Numbered from the stretch's first letter, positions 1 to 12,030 are shown. The stretch: 64,000 bases of DNA from Xanthomonas sacchari (GCF_024266585.1 NZ_CP100647.1:3453001-3517000), one strand, 5' to 3'. A program made the numbers and translations. Notes: generated by a model from the letters alone, not told the origin.

Positions 1-334
1 GCAGGGCCTGCGCATCGCCCTGGACGACGCGGGCACCGGCTTCGCCAGCCTGCGCCACCTGCTGCACCTGGCGCCGGACATCATCAAGCTGGACCTGACC
101 CTGACCCGCGGCATCGACGCCGAGCCGCGCCGGCAGCGGCTGGCGATGGCGATCCTGTCCTTCGCCGCGGAAACCAATGCCGACGTGGTCGTCGAAGGCA
201 TCGAGAGCGAGAGCGAACTGGCGACGCTGCAGGCGCTGGGCGCGCGCTACGGCCAGGGCTACCACCTCGCCCATCCCGGGCCGCTGTCGGCGCATCTGGC
301 GCGCTATCCGGCGATCGGCGACGGCCTCGGCTGA
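1..334 (+). CDS. EAL-domain protein, C-terminal part (5' truncated by window)
   Basis: C-terminal end of an EAL domain of the cyclic-di-GMP phosphodiesterase family; the start lies before the window. Reading from base 2, DDAGTG, IIKLD, VVVEGIE and GQGYHLAHP are visible. They correspond to the metal-binding aspartates, the lysine, the second glutamate and the glutamine of active EAL domains, so the visible catalytic set is intact; the EAL signature itself is not in view. Active members cleave c-di-GMP to pGpG, usually at the end of a multi-domain signalling protein, but what precedes the domain here is unknown. The stop is TGA at 332-334. The last 68 or so bases recur, diverged, at 461-529. 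Confidence 0.85.
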   Translation, partial: QGLRIALDDAGTGFASLRHLLHLAPDIIKLDLTLTRGIDAEPRRQRLAMAILSFAAETNADVVVEGIESESELATLQALGARYGQGYHLAHPGPLSAHLARYPAIGDGLG

Positions 335-418
335 GAACGTCCACCACAGGCGCGGCGCTTGTCCCCGGTGCGGGATCAGCCGCGACCGGATATCCCGATA
401 GATCGCCATGCCAGCCCG

Positions 419-442
419 GTCGCGGCTGAAGCCGCTCCTACG
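419..442 (-). repeat. REP-type palindromic element, copy 1
   Basis: The 24 bases read as the reverse complement of the copy at 555-578 (core AGCGGC-TTCA-GCCGC). Together they form an inverted pair about 110 bp apart, like a bacterial interspersed mosaic element. The same core occurs at 38843 and 49145. Such elements are common in Xanthomonas spacers. Confidence 0.75.
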
Positions 443-460
443 CAAGCGTGCGCTACCCAC

Positions 461-529
461 CCTCGCCGATCCTGGGCCGCTGTCAGTGCATCTGGAGACG
501 CTCTCAAGCGATCGGCGACGGCCTCGGCT
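461..529 (+). pseudogene. Diverged partial duplicate of the EAL gene 3' end
   Basis: The segment 461-529 matches 265-332 closely by eye, sharing CCTCGCC, GGGCCGCTGTC, GCATCTGG and GCGATCGGCGACGGCCTCGGCT blocks in the same order. It carries several substitutions and one extra base in its middle. In the original frame it reads LADPGPLSVHLE where the gene has LAHPGPLSAHLA; the extra base then shifts the frame, so the original stop is lost. There is no start or ribosome site. It is a dead fragment that lies between two REP elements. Confidence 0.6.
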
Positions 530-554
530 CAGTCGCGGGCCAAGCGTCATCCTG

Positions 555-578
555 CGTAGGAGCGGCTTCAGCCGCGAC
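555..578 (+). repeat. REP-type palindromic element, copy 2
   Basis: CGTAGGAGCGGCTTCAGCCG followed by CGAC. It is the exact inverse of the element at 419-442 and folds on itself (AGCGGC/GCCGC(G) around TTCA). It lies between the EAL gene remnant and the pnp terminator, in a stretch of about 350 bp without a gene. Confidence 0.75.
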
Positions 579-627
579 AGGGCGTCACCGTTGACGCGCC
601 GTCGCGGCCGACGCAAACGCCGGGCAA

Positions 628-655
628 GAAAAAAGCGGGCCGAAGCCCGCTTTTT
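628..655. terminator. Bidirectional rho-independent terminator after pnp
   Basis: The stem AGCGGGC/GCCCGCT with loop CGAA is flanked by an A-run on the left and a T-run on the right, so it can stop transcription from either side. It lies about 28 bp beyond the pnp stop codon and closes the metY-pnp cluster. Confidence 0.85.
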
Positions 656-682
656 CCTGGAACGACGCTGGCAGCGTGCGGC

Positions 683-2791
<2,109 letters not shown>

Positions 2792-2904
2792 GGGGTTTCC
2801 TTGGATGATGCTATCTGCAAATGGACCGCTGACGGCCCATGCCGCTGGCGGGTGGCCGGGAGGATCCGGCCAGTGGCGCGGAGCGATCCCGGGCCACGGT
2901 ACTA

Positions 2905-2940
2905 CCCAAAACAAAACCGCGGCGCATCACTGCGCCGCGG
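2905..2940 (-). terminator. Terminator between rpsO and pnp
   Basis: On the minus strand CCGCGGCGCA-GTGA-TGCGCCGCGG makes a perfect 10-bp stem followed by TTTTGTTTTGG. It follows the rpsO stop by about 14 bases. Since pnp lies downstream without an evident promoter, read-through or RNA processing here may set pnp expression. Confidence 0.88.
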
Positions 2941-2954
2941 TGGGGTTCGTTGAC

Positions 2955-3215
2955 TCAGCGACGCAGGCCGAGCTTCTCGATCAGCGCCTTGTAGCGCTCG
3001 CCATCCTTCTTCTTCAGATAGTCGAGCAGGCTGCGGCGGCGGTTGACCATCTGCAGCAGGCCGCGGCGGCTGTGGTGGTCCTTCTTGTGGGTCTTGAAGT
3101 GACCGGTCAGCAGTTCGATGCGGGCGGTCAGCAGGGCGACCTGGACTTCCGGCGAACCGGTGTCGGCGGCGCCGCGCTTGTTTTCTTCGATGACTTTCTG
3201 GGTGTCGATGGACAT
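2955..3215 (-). CDS. rpsO: 30S ribosomal protein S15
   Basis: Primary 16S rRNA-binding protein of the small-subunit platform. 86 residues, starting [11 protein letters not shown] and ending with the conserved [29 protein letters not shown] is the family core that contacts the three-way junction of 16S rRNA. It lies between truB and pnp as in most gammaproteobacteria. It has its own promoter about 110 bp upstream and a strong terminator after it. Confidence 0.98.
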   Translation of the reverse strand: MSIDTQKVIEENKRGAADTGSPEVQVALLTARIELLTGHFKTHKKDHHSRRGLLQMVNRRRSLLDYLKKKDGERYKALIEKLGLRR

Positions 3216-3326
3216 GAGGTTTTCTCTAGAGATGCGGGGCCGGCAGGAACGTGCAGAGGACGCACCGCCTGGCTCGCCGATTGCGAAGGATTGCGCCGGA
3301 GCGCAGCGTGCCGGAAAGGCCGCGAA

Positions 3327-3355
3327 ATTGTACCGGCCCCGGCCCGGGGGAACAA
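3327..3355 (-). promoter_or_regulatory. Sigma70-type promoter of rpsO
   Basis: The minus strand reads TTGTTC, 17 bases, TACAAT. The -10 box is at 3327-3332 and the -35 box at 3350-3355, about 112 bp before the rpsO start. Both spacing and boxes fit a sigma70 promoter in otherwise very GC-rich DNA. Confidence 0.6.
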
Positions 3356-3416
3356 GGCGTTAAGACAGCGTCATGACTGAACGGCGGTCAGATAGCGCCC
3401 GCGCGACCGCTCGCGT

Positions 3417-4343
3417 TCACAGATTGAACATGCGCTGCGGCGCCAGCAGCCCGCTGGCATCGACCTGGCCCAGGCCCAGCGCGACGCCGTCGGCGTCGAA
3501 CACCGCGACCAGGCCGGGCGGCCAGGCCGGATCGCGCAGGCGCTGGCCCATGCGAAAACGCTGCGCCGCAGCATGCTCCAAGCGCACCGGCGGAAAATCG
3601 GCCAGGCCCGCGGCCAGCGGCAGCACCAGCGCCTCCAGCGCCGCCGGATCGTGCGCGGCCAGGTGCTGCAATCGCTCCAGGGTGACCATCTGCGGCGTCC
3701 GGAACGGCTCCACCCACAGCCGCCGCAGCGCGGCGATGTGCGCGCCACAGCCCAGCGCCTCGCCCAGGTCGCGGGCCAGGCTGCGGATGTAGGTGCCGGA
3801 CCCGCAGGCCACGTGCAGGCGCAGGCGCTCGCCGGCATGGGCCAGCACGTCGATCGCATGCACCTCGACCTCGCGCTCCGGCGCCTCGATCGCCTCGCCG
3901 CGGCGCGCCTTGACGTACAGCGGCTCGCCGCCCTGCTTGAGCGCGGAGTAGATCGGCGCGCGCTGGCGGATACGCCCGCGCAGCGGCGCCAGCGCCGCCT
4001 CCAGCGTCGCCGCGTCCAGCGGCGGCACCGGCCGGGTCCGCAGCACCGCGCCCTCGGCGTCATCGCTGTCGGTGGTGACACCGAGCACGACCTCCGCTTC
4101 GTAGGCCTTGGCCGAGCCGAGCAGCAGCCCGGCCAGCTTGGTCGCCTCGCCGAAGCACAGCGGCAGCAGCCCGGTGGCGAGCGGATCCAGGCTGCCGGTG
4201 TGGCCGCCCTTCTCCGCACGGAACAGCCGCCGCGCCGCCTGCAGCGCCGCGTTGGAACTCATGCCGATCGGCTTGTCGAGCAGCACGATGCCATCGAGGC
4301 GGCGGAAAACGATACGGGGCAGGCGCGGGCCGAAGACGGGCAT
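3417..4343 (-). CDS. truB: tRNA pseudouridine(55) synthase
   Basis: Makes the universal pseudouridine 55 in the T-loop of tRNA. About 308 residues from the ATG at 4341-4343. The catalytic motif [13 protein letters not shown] holds the nucleophilic aspartate; [10 protein letters not shown] and [15 protein letters not shown] are further family motifs. An in-frame upstream extension to 4523 is open but proline-rich and not family-like, so the start before [16 protein letters not shown] is used. It lies between rbfA and rpsO as in the enterobacterial nusA-infB operon. Confidence 0.95.
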   Translation of the reverse strand: MPVFGPRLPRIVFRRLDGIVLLDKPIGMSSNAALQAARRLFRAEKGGHTGSLDPLATGLLPLCFGEATKLAGLLLGSAKAYEAEVVLGVTTDSDDAEGAVLRTRPVPPLDAATLEAALAPLRGRIRQRAPIYSALKQGGEPLYVKARRGEAIEAPEREVEVHAIDVLAHAGERLRLHVACGSGTYIRSLARDLGEALGCGAHIAALRRLWVEPFRTPQMVTLERLQHLAAHDPAALEALVLPLAAGLADFPPVRLEHAAAQRFRMGQRLRDPAWPPGLVAVFDADGVALGLGQVDASGLLAPQRMFNL

Positions 4344-4563
4344 GGGGTGCGGACGGGGATGTGGGGAGTGGGGATTCGGGCTTGGCGGATCCAGCCCCGG
4401 CACGGCGCATGCGAACGGCACGGGCGGAAAGCGCAGGCACGCCAGGAACAGCGGGACGCCGTACGGATGAAAGCACGCCGCGATCGCGGCTGCGAAACGG
4501 ACGCCCGCGTTCGGCGTCCGCATTCAGACAATGGACACCGATGCCGCGGCGTCGGCGGCGGAC

Positions 4564-4977
4564 TCAGTCCTTGCGCGGCGCCGCGTCACCGTCGTCGACG
4601 GCATGACCGTCGGCGTCCTGCTCCTGCTGCAGTTCCGGCATGTCGCGCAGCAGGTTGTCGATGCGCTCGCCGCGATCGACCGAATCGTCGTAGTGGAAAT
4701 GCAGTTCGGGCACATGGCGCAGCTTCATCGCCCGCGCCAGTTCGCTGCGCAGTTGCGGCGCCAGCTCCTTCAGGCCCTTGACCGCCTCGGCCGAGCGTTC
4801 CTGCATCAGCGCGGTGACGAACACCTTGGCATGGGCCAGATCGCGGGTGACTTCGACGTCGGACACGCTGACCGACGGCAGGCCGTGATCGCGTACGGCC
4901 GCATGCACGATCGTGCCGAGGTCGCGCCGGATCTGCGCGGACACACGATCGGTACGGTGAAAGGATTTGGTCGGCAT
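4564..4977 (-). CDS. rbfA: 30S ribosome-binding factor A
   Basis: Assembly factor that helps mature the 5' end of 16S rRNA and the 30S subunit; also needed in the cold. 137 residues from ATG 4975-4977 (MPTKSFHRTDRVSAQIRRDL). The KH-like core has VSDVEVTRDLAHAKVFVT and LRHVPELHFHYDDS, where family members have the AxG interruption of the KH fold. The tail (QEQDADGHAVDDGDAAPRKD) is acidic and variable. About 220 bp without a recognisable gene separate it from truB. Confidence 0.95.
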   Translation of the reverse strand: MPTKSFHRTDRVSAQIRRDLGTIVHAAVRDHGLPSVSVSDVEVTRDLAHAKVFVTALMQERSAEAVKGLKELAPQLRSELARAMKLRHVPELHFHYDDSVDRGERIDNLLRDMPELQQEQDADGHAVDDGDAAPRKD

Positions 4978-5090
4978 ATCGAAAATCTCGTTGTTCGGAA
5001 CAAAGGAATCGGGAAGGAGCCGGGACGAGCGACGCGCCTGCAGCGCCCCGCTCTTCCCATTCCCCAATCCCGATTCCCGAATCCCAGCTC

Positions 5091-7808
5091 TTACAGCGTA
5101 CGCTGCACTTCGATGCGCTCGAAGCACTCGATCTGGTCGCCGGCCTTGACGTCGTTGTAGGCCTTCACGCCGATACCGCACTCGGTGCCGTTGCGCACTT
5201 CGTCGACGTTCTCCTTGAAGCGACGCAGCGACTCCAGCTCGCCCTCGAACACCACGGTGTTGTCGCGCAGCACGCGGATCGGCTTGTTGCGCTTGACCAC
5301 GCCCTCCACCACCATGCAGCCGGCGACGGCGCCGAACTTGGAGCTGCGGAACACGTCGCGCACCTGGGCGATACCGATGATCTCTTCGCGGATCTCCACG
5401 CCCAGCAGGCCGGACGCCACCTGCTTCACCTGGTCGATCACGTCGTAGATGATCGAGAAGTAACGCAGGTCGATGCCGTTGGTCTCGATGATGCGCCGCG
5501 CCGAGGCGTCGGCACGCACGTTGAAGCCGATCACCGTGGCCTTGGACGCCAGCGCCGAGTTCGCATCGGACTCGGTGATGCCGCCCACGCCGGAGTGGAT
5601 CACGTTGATGCGGATCTGCTCGTTGGACAGCGCGGTCAGCGACTGCTTCAGCGCTTCCACCGAACCCTGCACGTCGGCCTTGATCACCAGGTTCAGCGAC
5701 AGCTGGCCTTCGCCCTTGCCGAGCTGCGACATGATGTCTTCCATGCGGCTGCCCGCCGAGGACACCAGGCGCGACTCGCGGCGCTTGGTCTCGCGCTGCT
5801 GCGCCACGTCCTTGGCCAGGCGCTCGTCGTCGACGACCACGAAGTCGTCGCCGGCATCCGGCACGCCGGACAGGCCCAGCACCTGCACCGGGATCGACGG
5901 ACCCGCGGAATCGGGCTGCTTGCCGGTCTCGTCGAACAGCGCACGCACGCGGCCGTACTGGATGCCGCACACCAGGTAGTCGCCCTTCTTCAGCGCGCCC
6001 TGCTGCACCAGCACCGTCGCCACCGGGCCGCGGCCCTTGTCCAGCGAGGACTCGATCACCACGCCGCTGGCGCGGCCTTCGGCCACCGCCCGCAGTTCCA
6101 GCACTTCGGCCTGCAGCGAGATCGCATCCAGCAGCGTGTCGATGCCCTGGCCGGTCTTGGCCGAGAGTTCGACGAACTGGGTGTCGCCGCCGAACTCTTC
6201 GGCGACCACGTCCTGCGCCAGCAGCTCGTTCTTGACCCGCAGCGGATCGGCGCCGGACTTGTCGATCTTGTTGACCGCCACGATCAGCGGCACGCCGGCC
6301 GCCTTCGCATGCTTGACCGCCTCGACCGTCTGCGGCATCACGCCGTCGTCGGCCGCGACCACCAGCACCACGATGTCGGTGAGCTTGGCGCCGCGCGCGC
6401 GCATCGAGGTGAACGCGGCATGGCCCGGGGTGTCCAGGAAGCTGATGACGCCGCGGTCGGTCTCGACGTGGTACGCGCCGATGTGCTGGGTGATGCCGCC
6501 GGCTTCGCCCGAGGCGACCTTGGTGCGACGGATGTAGTCCAGCAGCGAGGTCTTGCCGTGGTCGACGTGGCCCATGATGGTGACCACCGGCGGCCGCGGC
6601 AGCTTCTCGCCCTGCGCGTCCTCGGTGTGCGCCAGCAGCGCGTCCTCGGCGTCGGCACTGCCCGCACGCACCGGCTTGTGGCCGAGTTCCTCGGTCACCA
6701 GCGCAGCGGTGTCGTGGTCGATGGACTGGGTGATGGTGGCCATCACGCCCATCTTGAACAGCGCCTTGACCACGTCGCCGCCCTTCAGCGCGAGCTTCTG
6801 CGCCAGGTCGGCCACGGTGATGGTGTCGCCGATCGCCACTTCGCGCACCACCGGTGCGGTGGGACGCTCGAAGCCATGCGCGCCGCCGCCGCTGCGCGAC
6901 GGCTCGGCCTGGCGACGGCCGCCGCTGTGGCTGCCGCCGCGCGGCTTGCCGCGCACGTTGGAACGGCGCGCGCGGTCGGCCGCGGACAGGTGCAGCTGGC
7001 CGGCGAAGCGGCTGGTGCTGTCGTCGTCCTCGACCCCGGCGACCATCACGTGCGAGCCGCGGGTCTTGTGCTTGTTGTTGGCATTGTTGCGGTCGTCGCT
7101 GCGCGGCGCCGCCGGCTTGGCCGGATGTGCCGCACCGGCCGGACGCGGTGCCACCGCCGGACGCGGCGCGCGCGGCGCGGCGGGGGCGGCGGCGCTGCGG
7201 TCGGCGGCAGGCGCCGCAGACGGAGTCGCGGCCGGCGGCGCCGACGCGGCTTCCAGCGCGGCCTGGGCCGCGCGTTGCTCGGCCTCGGCGCGCTCGCGCG
7301 CTTCCTGCTCGGCCTTGCGCTTGCGCTCGATTTCCTCGGCGCGCGCACGGTCCTGCTCGGCGAGCTTCTGCTGCTCGGCCAGGTTGCGCTGCTTGGATTC
7401 CTCCAGCTTGCGCAGGATCTCGGCGCGCTCGTCGTCCACCCGTCCGCCCGCGGCCGGCGCCGCACGCTCGGCGGCCAGGTCCTCGGCCGACTTCACGTAG
7501 GTGCGCTTCTGCCTGACCTCGACGTTGACCGTGGTCTTGCTGCGCCCGGCGCTGACCGTCACTTCCTGCAGCTTGCGCCGGTTCAGGGTGATCTTCTTCG
7601 GCGCCGCCTGGGCCTCTTCCTCGACCGGCTTGTCGGTCTTGCCGTGGGTACGGCGCAGGAAGCCCAGCAGCTTCATCTTTTCGGTGCTGGTGACGACCTG
7701 GTCGGGACCGCTGAACTTCATCCCGGCGTCAGCCAGTTGAACCAGCAGTTTCTCGACCGGCGTGTTCACCAGTTCGGCCAGCTTGCGGATGGTGGTTTGC
7801 TGCGACAT
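5091..7808 (-). CDS. infB: Translation initiation factor IF-2
   Basis: GTPase that brings initiator fMet-tRNA to the 30S subunit. 905 residues, the long proteobacterial form. Residues 1-50 are the IF2-N domain ([20 protein letters not shown]). Then comes a long charged, Ala/Pro-rich linker (about 80-310), a second IF2-N domain (about 325-375), and the GTPase domain with GHVDHGKTS near 410, DTPGHAAF near 456 and NKID near 510. EF-Tu-like domain 2, IF2 domain 3 and the C-terminal fMet-binding domain end in [12 protein letters not shown]. It follows nusA by 95 bp. Confidence 0.98.
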   Translation of the reverse strand: MSQQTTIRKLAELVNTPVEKLLVQLADAGMKFSGPDQVVTSTEKMKLLGFLRRTHGKTDKPVEEEAQAAPKKITLNRRKLQEVTVSAGRSKTTVNVEVRQKRTYVKSAEDLAAERAAPAAGGRVDDERAEILRKLEESKQRNLAEQQKLAEQDRARAEEIERKRKAEQEARERAEAEQRAAQAALEAASAPPAATPSAAPAADRSAAAPAAPRAPRPAVAPRPAGAAHPAKPAAPRSDDRNNANNKHKTRGSHVMVAGVEDDDSTSRFAGQLHLSAADRARRSNVRGKPRGGSHSGGRRQAEPSRSGGGAHGFERPTAPVVREVAIGDTITVADLAQKLALKGGDVVKALFKMGVMATITQSIDHDTAALVTEELGHKPVRAGSADAEDALLAHTEDAQGEKLPRPPVVTIMGHVDHGKTSLLDYIRRTKVASGEAGGITQHIGAYHVETDRGVISFLDTPGHAAFTSMRARGAKLTDIVVLVVAADDGVMPQTVEAVKHAKAAGVPLIVAVNKIDKSGADPLRVKNELLAQDVVAEEFGGDTQFVELSAKTGQGIDTLLDAISLQAEVLELRAVAEGRASGVVIESSLDKGRGPVATVLVQQGALKKGDYLVCGIQYGRVRALFDETGKQPDSAGPSIPVQVLGLSGVPDAGDDFVVVDDERLAKDVAQQRETKRRESRLVSSAGSRMEDIMSQLGKGEGQLSLNLVIKADVQGSVEALKQSLTALSNEQIRINVIHSGVGGITESDANSALASKATVIGFNVRADASARRIIETNGIDLRYFSIIYDVIDQVKQVASGLLGVEIREEIIGIAQVRDVFRSSKFGAVAGCMVVEGVVKRNKPIRVLRDNTVVFEGELESLRRFKENVDEVRNGTECGIGVKAYNDVKAGDQIECFERIEVQRTL

Positions 7809-7903
7809 TCGGATCCTATGATCTGGTTGGCGCCCCCTCGCCGCGTGCGAAGGTAGCGCGGATTCTAAGCCCTGATCGGGTCAGGGCGGCATTCATCGCT
7901 GAC

Positions 7904-9415
7904 TCATTCGCCGCGCTCCAGGCGGGCGATCTCCTCGGCGCGGGCGGCCAGGATCAGGGCCGCGGCGCGGTCCTTGTCCAGGTCCTCGATGCCGAACTCG
8001 AGGATGTCGTCGGCAGCCAGATCCGACAGGTCCTCGCTGGTGCGCACGCCATGACCGGCCAGCGCGTAGGCGGTGGCTTCGTCCATGCCCGGCAGCGACA
8101 GCAGGTCCGCCGCCGGCACACCATCCTCGTCGCTCTCCTCGGCGGCCAGCGCCTCGTTGAGCAGCGCGTCGCGGGCGCGAGCGCGCAGTTCCTCGACGAT
8201 GTCCTCGTCGAAGCCTTCCACCGCCAGCAGCTCGCCGACCGGCACGTAGGCGATTTCCTCGACCGAGTTGAAGCCCTCGGCGACCAGGATTGCGGCGATC
8301 TCCTCGTCCACTTCCAGCTTGTCCATGAACAGCTGGCGGGCCACGGCCTGCTCGGCCTCGGACTTGGCCGCGACCTGCTCGGCGGTCATCACGTTGAGCT
8401 GCCAGCCGGTCAGGCGGCTGGCCAGGCGCACGTTCTGCCCGCCCTTGCCGATCGCCTGGGCCAGGCGGTCTTCCGCCACCGCCAGGTCCATCGAGTGCTT
8501 CTCTTCGTCGACGATGATCGACTGCACCTCGGCCGGCGCCATCGCGTTGATGACGAAGTTGGCCGGGTTGTCGTTCCACAGCACGATGTCCACGCGCTCG
8601 CCGTTGAGCTCGTTGGACACCGCCTGCACGCGCGAACCGCGCATGCCGATGCAGGCGCCGATCGGATCGGTGCGGGTGTCGTGCGCCAGCACCGCGATCT
8701 TGGCGCGGTCGCCCGGGTCGCGCGCGCAGGCCTTGATCTCGACCAGGCCCTGGCCCACTTCCGGCACTTCCAGCTTGAACAGCTCGATCATGAATTCCGG
8801 CGCGGCGCGGCTGATGAACAGCTGTGGGCCGCGCGGCTCCGAACGCACTTCGGCCAGGTAGCCGCGCACGCGGTCGCCGGCGCGCAGCACGTCGCGCGGA
8901 ATGCCCTTGTCCTTGGGAATGAAGGCCTCGGCGTTGCCGCCCAGGTCCACGTAGATGTTGCCGCGCTCGGCGCGCTTGACCACGCCGGTGACCAGCTCGC
9001 CGACGCGATCCTTCCACGCGTCCACCACCTGCTGGCGCTCGGCCTCGCGCACGCGCTGCACGATCACCTGCTTGGCGGCCTGCGCGGCGATGCGGCCGAA
9101 GTCCGGATTCTCGATCTGCTCTTCGATGTAGTCGCCGACGTCCACGCCCTCGGCCTCGTCGACCGCGTCCATCAGGCGGATCTGCCGGTCGGGCGACTCC
9201 ATCACCACATCGTCGGCCACCACTTCCCAACGCCGGAACGTCTCGTAGGTGCCGTCCTTGTGGTCGATGGTGACGCGCGTCAGCACGTCCTGGTCGGGGT
9301 AGCGCTTCTTCGCCGCCGACGCCAAGGCGGCCTCGATCGCGTCGAAGATCACTTCGCGCGGCACGCCCTTCTCGTTGGCCACCGCGTCGACTACCAGCAA
9401 CAGTTCCTTGCTCAT
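7904..9415 (-). CDS. nusA: Transcription termination/antitermination protein NusA
   Basis: RNA polymerase-binding factor for pausing, termination and antitermination. 503 residues. It has an N-terminal polymerase-binding domain ([18 protein letters not shown]), an S1 domain (about 135-200, [16 protein letters not shown]), two KH domains ([30 protein letters not shown]) and two acidic C-terminal repeats as in gammaproteobacteria. Its start ATGA overlaps the rimP stop by four bases, so the two are translationally coupled. Confidence 0.98.
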   Translation of the reverse strand: MSKELLLVVDAVANEKGVPREVIFDAIEAALASAAKKRYPDQDVLTRVTIDHKDGTYETFRRWEVVADDVVMESPDRQIRLMDAVDEAEGVDVGDYIEEQIENPDFGRIAAQAAKQVIVQRVREAERQQVVDAWKDRVGELVTGVVKRAERGNIYVDLGGNAEAFIPKDKGIPRDVLRAGDRVRGYLAEVRSEPRGPQLFISRAAPEFMIELFKLEVPEVGQGLVEIKACARDPGDRAKIAVLAHDTRTDPIGACIGMRGSRVQAVSNELNGERVDIVLWNDNPANFVINAMAPAEVQSIIVDEEKHSMDLAVAEDRLAQAIGKGGQNVRLASRLTGWQLNVMTAEQVAAKSEAEQAVARQLFMDKLEVDEEIAAILVAEGFNSVEEIAYVPVGELLAVEGFDEDIVEELRARARDALLNEALAAEESDEDGVPAADLLSLPGMDEATAYALAGHGVRTSEDLSDLAADDILEFGIEDLDKDRAAALILAARAEEIARLERGE

Positions 9416-10017
9416 TCTTTCGCTCCGCGCGCAGCCTCGTCGGCCGCCGGTTCGTTGGATGGTTTCTTATTGGATTTTGCGTTCTTGCCGGCCGGCTTGG
9501 GGCCCTTGCCCGGCTTGGTCGGCGCCAGGCCCAGCGCCGCCCAGTCGGGCAGGATCCGCGCCTTGTCGATGTTGTCGAAGTCCACCGCCAGTTCGGCGCC
9601 GTCGACCTCGAAGGTAATGCGGCCGGCAGCGGCGTCGGCCTGCACGATGCGCCCCTGCAGGCGCCGACGGCCCTGCTGCGGCAGCTTCAGCACCACCTTG
9701 GCCGATTCGCCCTGGTGGCGGGAAAACTGTTCGGCGCTGAACAGCGGCCGGTCCACGCCCGGCGAGGACACTTCCAGCGTGTAGTTGCCGCTGATCGGGT
9801 CTTCCACGTCCAGCTGCGCCGAGACCTCGCGGCTGACCCGCTCGCAGTCGTCGATATTGACCACGCGCTCGGGCTGCTCGGCCAGCGGCACGTCGATGTA
9901 CAGGCGCAGCGTGGCGCCGCCGGGGGCCGGCAGGTACTCGGCCCCCAGCAGTTCCAGGCCCAACGCGTCCACGGTCGGGCCCAGCAGAGTCGCGATTTCG
10001 TTTGCCTTGTCGCTCAC
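9412..10017 (-). CDS. rimP: Ribosome maturation factor RimP
   Basis: Assists 30S assembly. About 201 residues from the GTG at 10015-10017, preceded by AAGGCAGG. The N-terminal part has [20 protein letters not shown] and [41 protein letters not shown] is the family signature. The C-terminal 35 residues are a Lys/Pro/Ala tail. The frame is open upstream, giving [15 protein letters not shown], but those residues lie before the conserved start. First protein gene after tRNA-fMet, as in E. coli. Confidence 0.93.
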   Translation of the reverse strand: MSDKANEIATLLGPTVDALGLELLGAEYLPAPGGATLRLYIDVPLAEQPERVVNIDDCERVSREVSAQLDVEDPISGNYTLEVSSPGVDRPLFSAEQFSRHQGESAKVVLKLPQQGRRRLQGRIVQADAAAGRITFEVDGAELAVDFDNIDKARILPDWAALGLAPTKPGKGPKPAGKNAKSNKKPSNEPAADEAARGAKE

Positions 10018-10083
10018 AGCCTGCCTTGCATCTGAAATGGTTGAAGAGTCGATTGCGTGCATTTCCCGGACCCCGGAAACGAC

Positions 10084-10104
10084 AAAGGGCCCTCTGGGCC
10101 CCTT
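10084..10104 (-). terminator. Hairpin in the rimP leader
   Basis: On the minus strand AAGGGGCCC-AGA-GGGCCCTTTGTCGTTT forms a GC-rich stem followed by a T-rich stretch. It lies between tRNA-fMet and rimP. It could free the tRNA 3' side or act as a partial terminator/attenuator ahead of rimP-nusA-infB. NusA acting on its own operon here would fit known autoregulation but is inference. Confidence 0.55.
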
Positions 10105-10224
10105 GTCCGGTAAAACTCCGGTCACTCTGGATTCCGGTTGCGACGACGGGAACATGCGTCATCGCGAAGCCCAGATTTCCCTGCCGCAGGCAACCGGTGT
10201 ACTGGTTGCCGCTGCAGACAAATA

Positions 10225-10301
10225 TGGTAGCGGGGGCAGGATTTGAACCTGCGACCTTCGGGTTATGAGCCCGACGAGCTGCCAGACTGCTCCACCCCGC
10301 A
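10225..10301 (-). tRNA. metY: Initiator tRNA-fMet (CAU)
   Basis: 77 nucleotides including an encoded CCA. The anticodon arm TCGGG-CTCATAA-CCCGA carries the three G-C pairs that mark initiator tRNAs. The acceptor stem has an unpaired first position (U1 opposite U72, where E. coli has C1-A72), the other initiator hallmark. D-loop and T-loop (GGTTCAAATCC) are regular. Its place ahead of rimP-nusA-infB matches the E. coli metY operon. Confidence 0.95.
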
Positions 10302-10312
10302 GCAGAAGCGGA

Positions 10313-10341
10313 ATTATGAAGAATCAGTGCGTCGATTGCAA
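10313..10341 (-). promoter_or_regulatory. Promoter of the metY-rimP-nusA-infB cluster
   Basis: The minus strand has TTGCAA (10336-10341), a 17-base spacer and CATAAT (10313-10318), about 11 bases before the tRNA 5' end. It is one of the best sigma70 matches in the window. Transcription from it would yield tRNA-fMet and continue into rimP-nusA-infB. Confidence 0.75.
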
Positions 10342-10443
10342 GCCCTGATTTTCATCTCGACGCGGTAGCGAGGCTGCCGTGCGAAGGACGCCATGATAAC
10401 CGCACACGATGGAAAACGAAACAGTAATCGCATCGCCAAATGC

Positions 10444-10478
10444 AAAAACGCCAACGCCGCCCTGCGGCGGCGTTGGCG
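10444..10478 (-). terminator. Terminator of the nuo operon
   Basis: A perfect 13-bp stem, CGCCAACGCCGCC with its complement and a GCAG loop, is followed on the minus strand by TTTTTGC. It lies 41 bases past the nuoN stop codon and ends the fourteen-gene complex I operon. Confidence 0.93.
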
Positions 10479-10518
10479 GAAACAGCGGGAAAGCCGCCCT
10501 TTCGCGATCGGTTCGCGA

Positions 10519-11997
10519 TCAGGCCAGGTGCGCGAAGGCGCGCTGGCACCACGCCATCAGCGGGCTCCAGGCCAGGCCGAAGGCCAGCAGGCCCAGCGCA
10601 TTGACGCCCAGCACCACGCCCAGCACGCGGTCGTCGTTGGCCGGCAGCGGCGCGCCGACCGGCTCGTCGAAATACATCACCTTGATCACGCGCAGGTAAT
10701 AGAAGGCGCCGATCACCGCGCACAGCACCGACAGCACCGCCAGGCCGGTCCACCACAGGTTCTGGTCGGGCACCGCGACCACCGCGCCCAGCACCGCCAG
10801 CTTGGCCCAGAAGCCCAGGAACGGCGGCACGCCGGCCAGCGAGGCCATGATGCACAGCACCAGCAGCGCCATCCACGGGTTGCGCGCGTTCAGGCCCTTG
10901 AAGTCGTCGATGTTCTCGGCCTCGAAGCCCTTGCGCGACAACGCGATGATCGCGCCGAACGAGGCGGTGGACATCACCGCGTAGCAAATCGCGTAGAACA
11001 GCGCCGCCGCGTAGCCGCGCTCGCCGCCGCCGGCCACGCCCAGCAGCAGGAAGCCGATGTGCGAGACCGTGGAGTACGCCAGCATGCGCTTGAGGTTGCT
11101 CTGCGCCACCGCCATCAGGTTGCCGACCACCAGAGACAGCGCCGCCAGGCCGCCGATCACCCAGTGCCACTGCGGCGCCAGCGGACCCACGCCCACTTCC
11201 AGCAGGCGGTAGGCCATGCCGAACGCGGCCAGCTTGGAGGCCGAGCTGATGAACAGCGCGACCGGCGCCGGGGCGCCCTGGTAGACGTCCGGCAGCCACA
11301 TGTGGAACGGCGCGGCGCCGAGCTTGAAGGCGACGCCGGCGATCATGAACACGGTGCCGGTGAGCAGCAGGGTGTGCTCGCGGCCGCTGCCGATCGCCTC
11401 GTGGATGCCGGCCAGGCTCAGCGTGCCGGTGGCGCCGTAGATCAGCGACATGCCGTACAGCAGCAGGCCGGACGCCAGCGAACCGAGCACGATGTACTTC
11501 ATCGCCGCTTCGGTGGCCATGCCGTTGTCGCGGCTGGAGGCGACCAGCGCGTAGGAGCACAGCGCCAGCAGTTCCAGGCCCAGGTACACCATCAGCAGGC
11601 TGCCGGCCGAGACCAGGATCATCATGCCGACGGTGGCGAACAGCACCAGCACCGGGATCTCGCCCTGGTACAGCTTGCGCTCGCGCAGGTAGCTCCAGCC
11701 GTAGATCAGGGTCAGCGCGCTGAGGCCGACGATCACCGTCTTCATCACGTCGGCGGCGGCATCGCGCACGAACATGCCGTGGAACACCTCGCCCTGCCCG
11801 CCCACGCCGGCCACCAGCATCGCGAACACCGCGACCAGGATCGCCACCGAGACGATGTGGGTCCAGACCTTGTTGCGCTCGCTGATGAACAGATCGAGCA
11901 TCAGCAGGAAGAAGGCACCGGCCGTCAGCACCAGCTCGGGCAGCAGGGGCGGCAGGTCGACGGTGGTCAGAGGCAGCAGCGCAGGGGTGGTCATCAT
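10519..11997 (-). CDS. nuoN: NADH-quinone oxidoreductase subunit N
   Basis: Antiporter-like membrane subunit of complex I, one of three that move protons. 492 residues from the ATG at 11995-11997 (a second ATG follows directly). About fourteen hydrophobic segments. The conserved stretch LERMLAY-type motif appears as NLKRMLAYSTVSHIGFLLLG, with the lysine and serine-histidine region typical of NuoL/M/N. ELLALCSYALVA precedes it. Last gene of the operon, 33 bases after nuoM. Confidence 0.96.
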   Translation of the reverse strand: MMTTPALLPLTTVDLPPLLPELVLTAGAFFLLMLDLFISERNKVWTHIVSVAILVAVFAMLVAGVGGQGEVFHGMFVRDAAADVMKTVIVGLSALTLIYGWSYLRERKLYQGEIPVLVLFATVGMMILVSAGSLLMVYLGLELLALCSYALVASSRDNGMATEAAMKYIVLGSLASGLLLYGMSLIYGATGTLSLAGIHEAIGSGREHTLLLTGTVFMIAGVAFKLGAAPFHMWLPDVYQGAPAPVALFISSASKLAAFGMAYRLLEVGVGPLAPQWHWVIGGLAALSLVVGNLMAVAQSNLKRMLAYSTVSHIGFLLLGVAGGGERGYAAALFYAICYAVMSTASFGAIIALSRKGFEAENIDDFKGLNARNPWMALLVLCIMASLAGVPPFLGFWAKLAVLGAVVAVPDQNLWWTGLAVLSVLCAVIGAFYYLRVIKVMYFDEPVGAPLPANDDRVLGVVLGVNALGLLAFGLAWSPLMAWCQRAFAHLA

Positions 11998-12030
11998 CAA
12001 ATCTCTGGAATCAATACGCTCGACGGCCGC

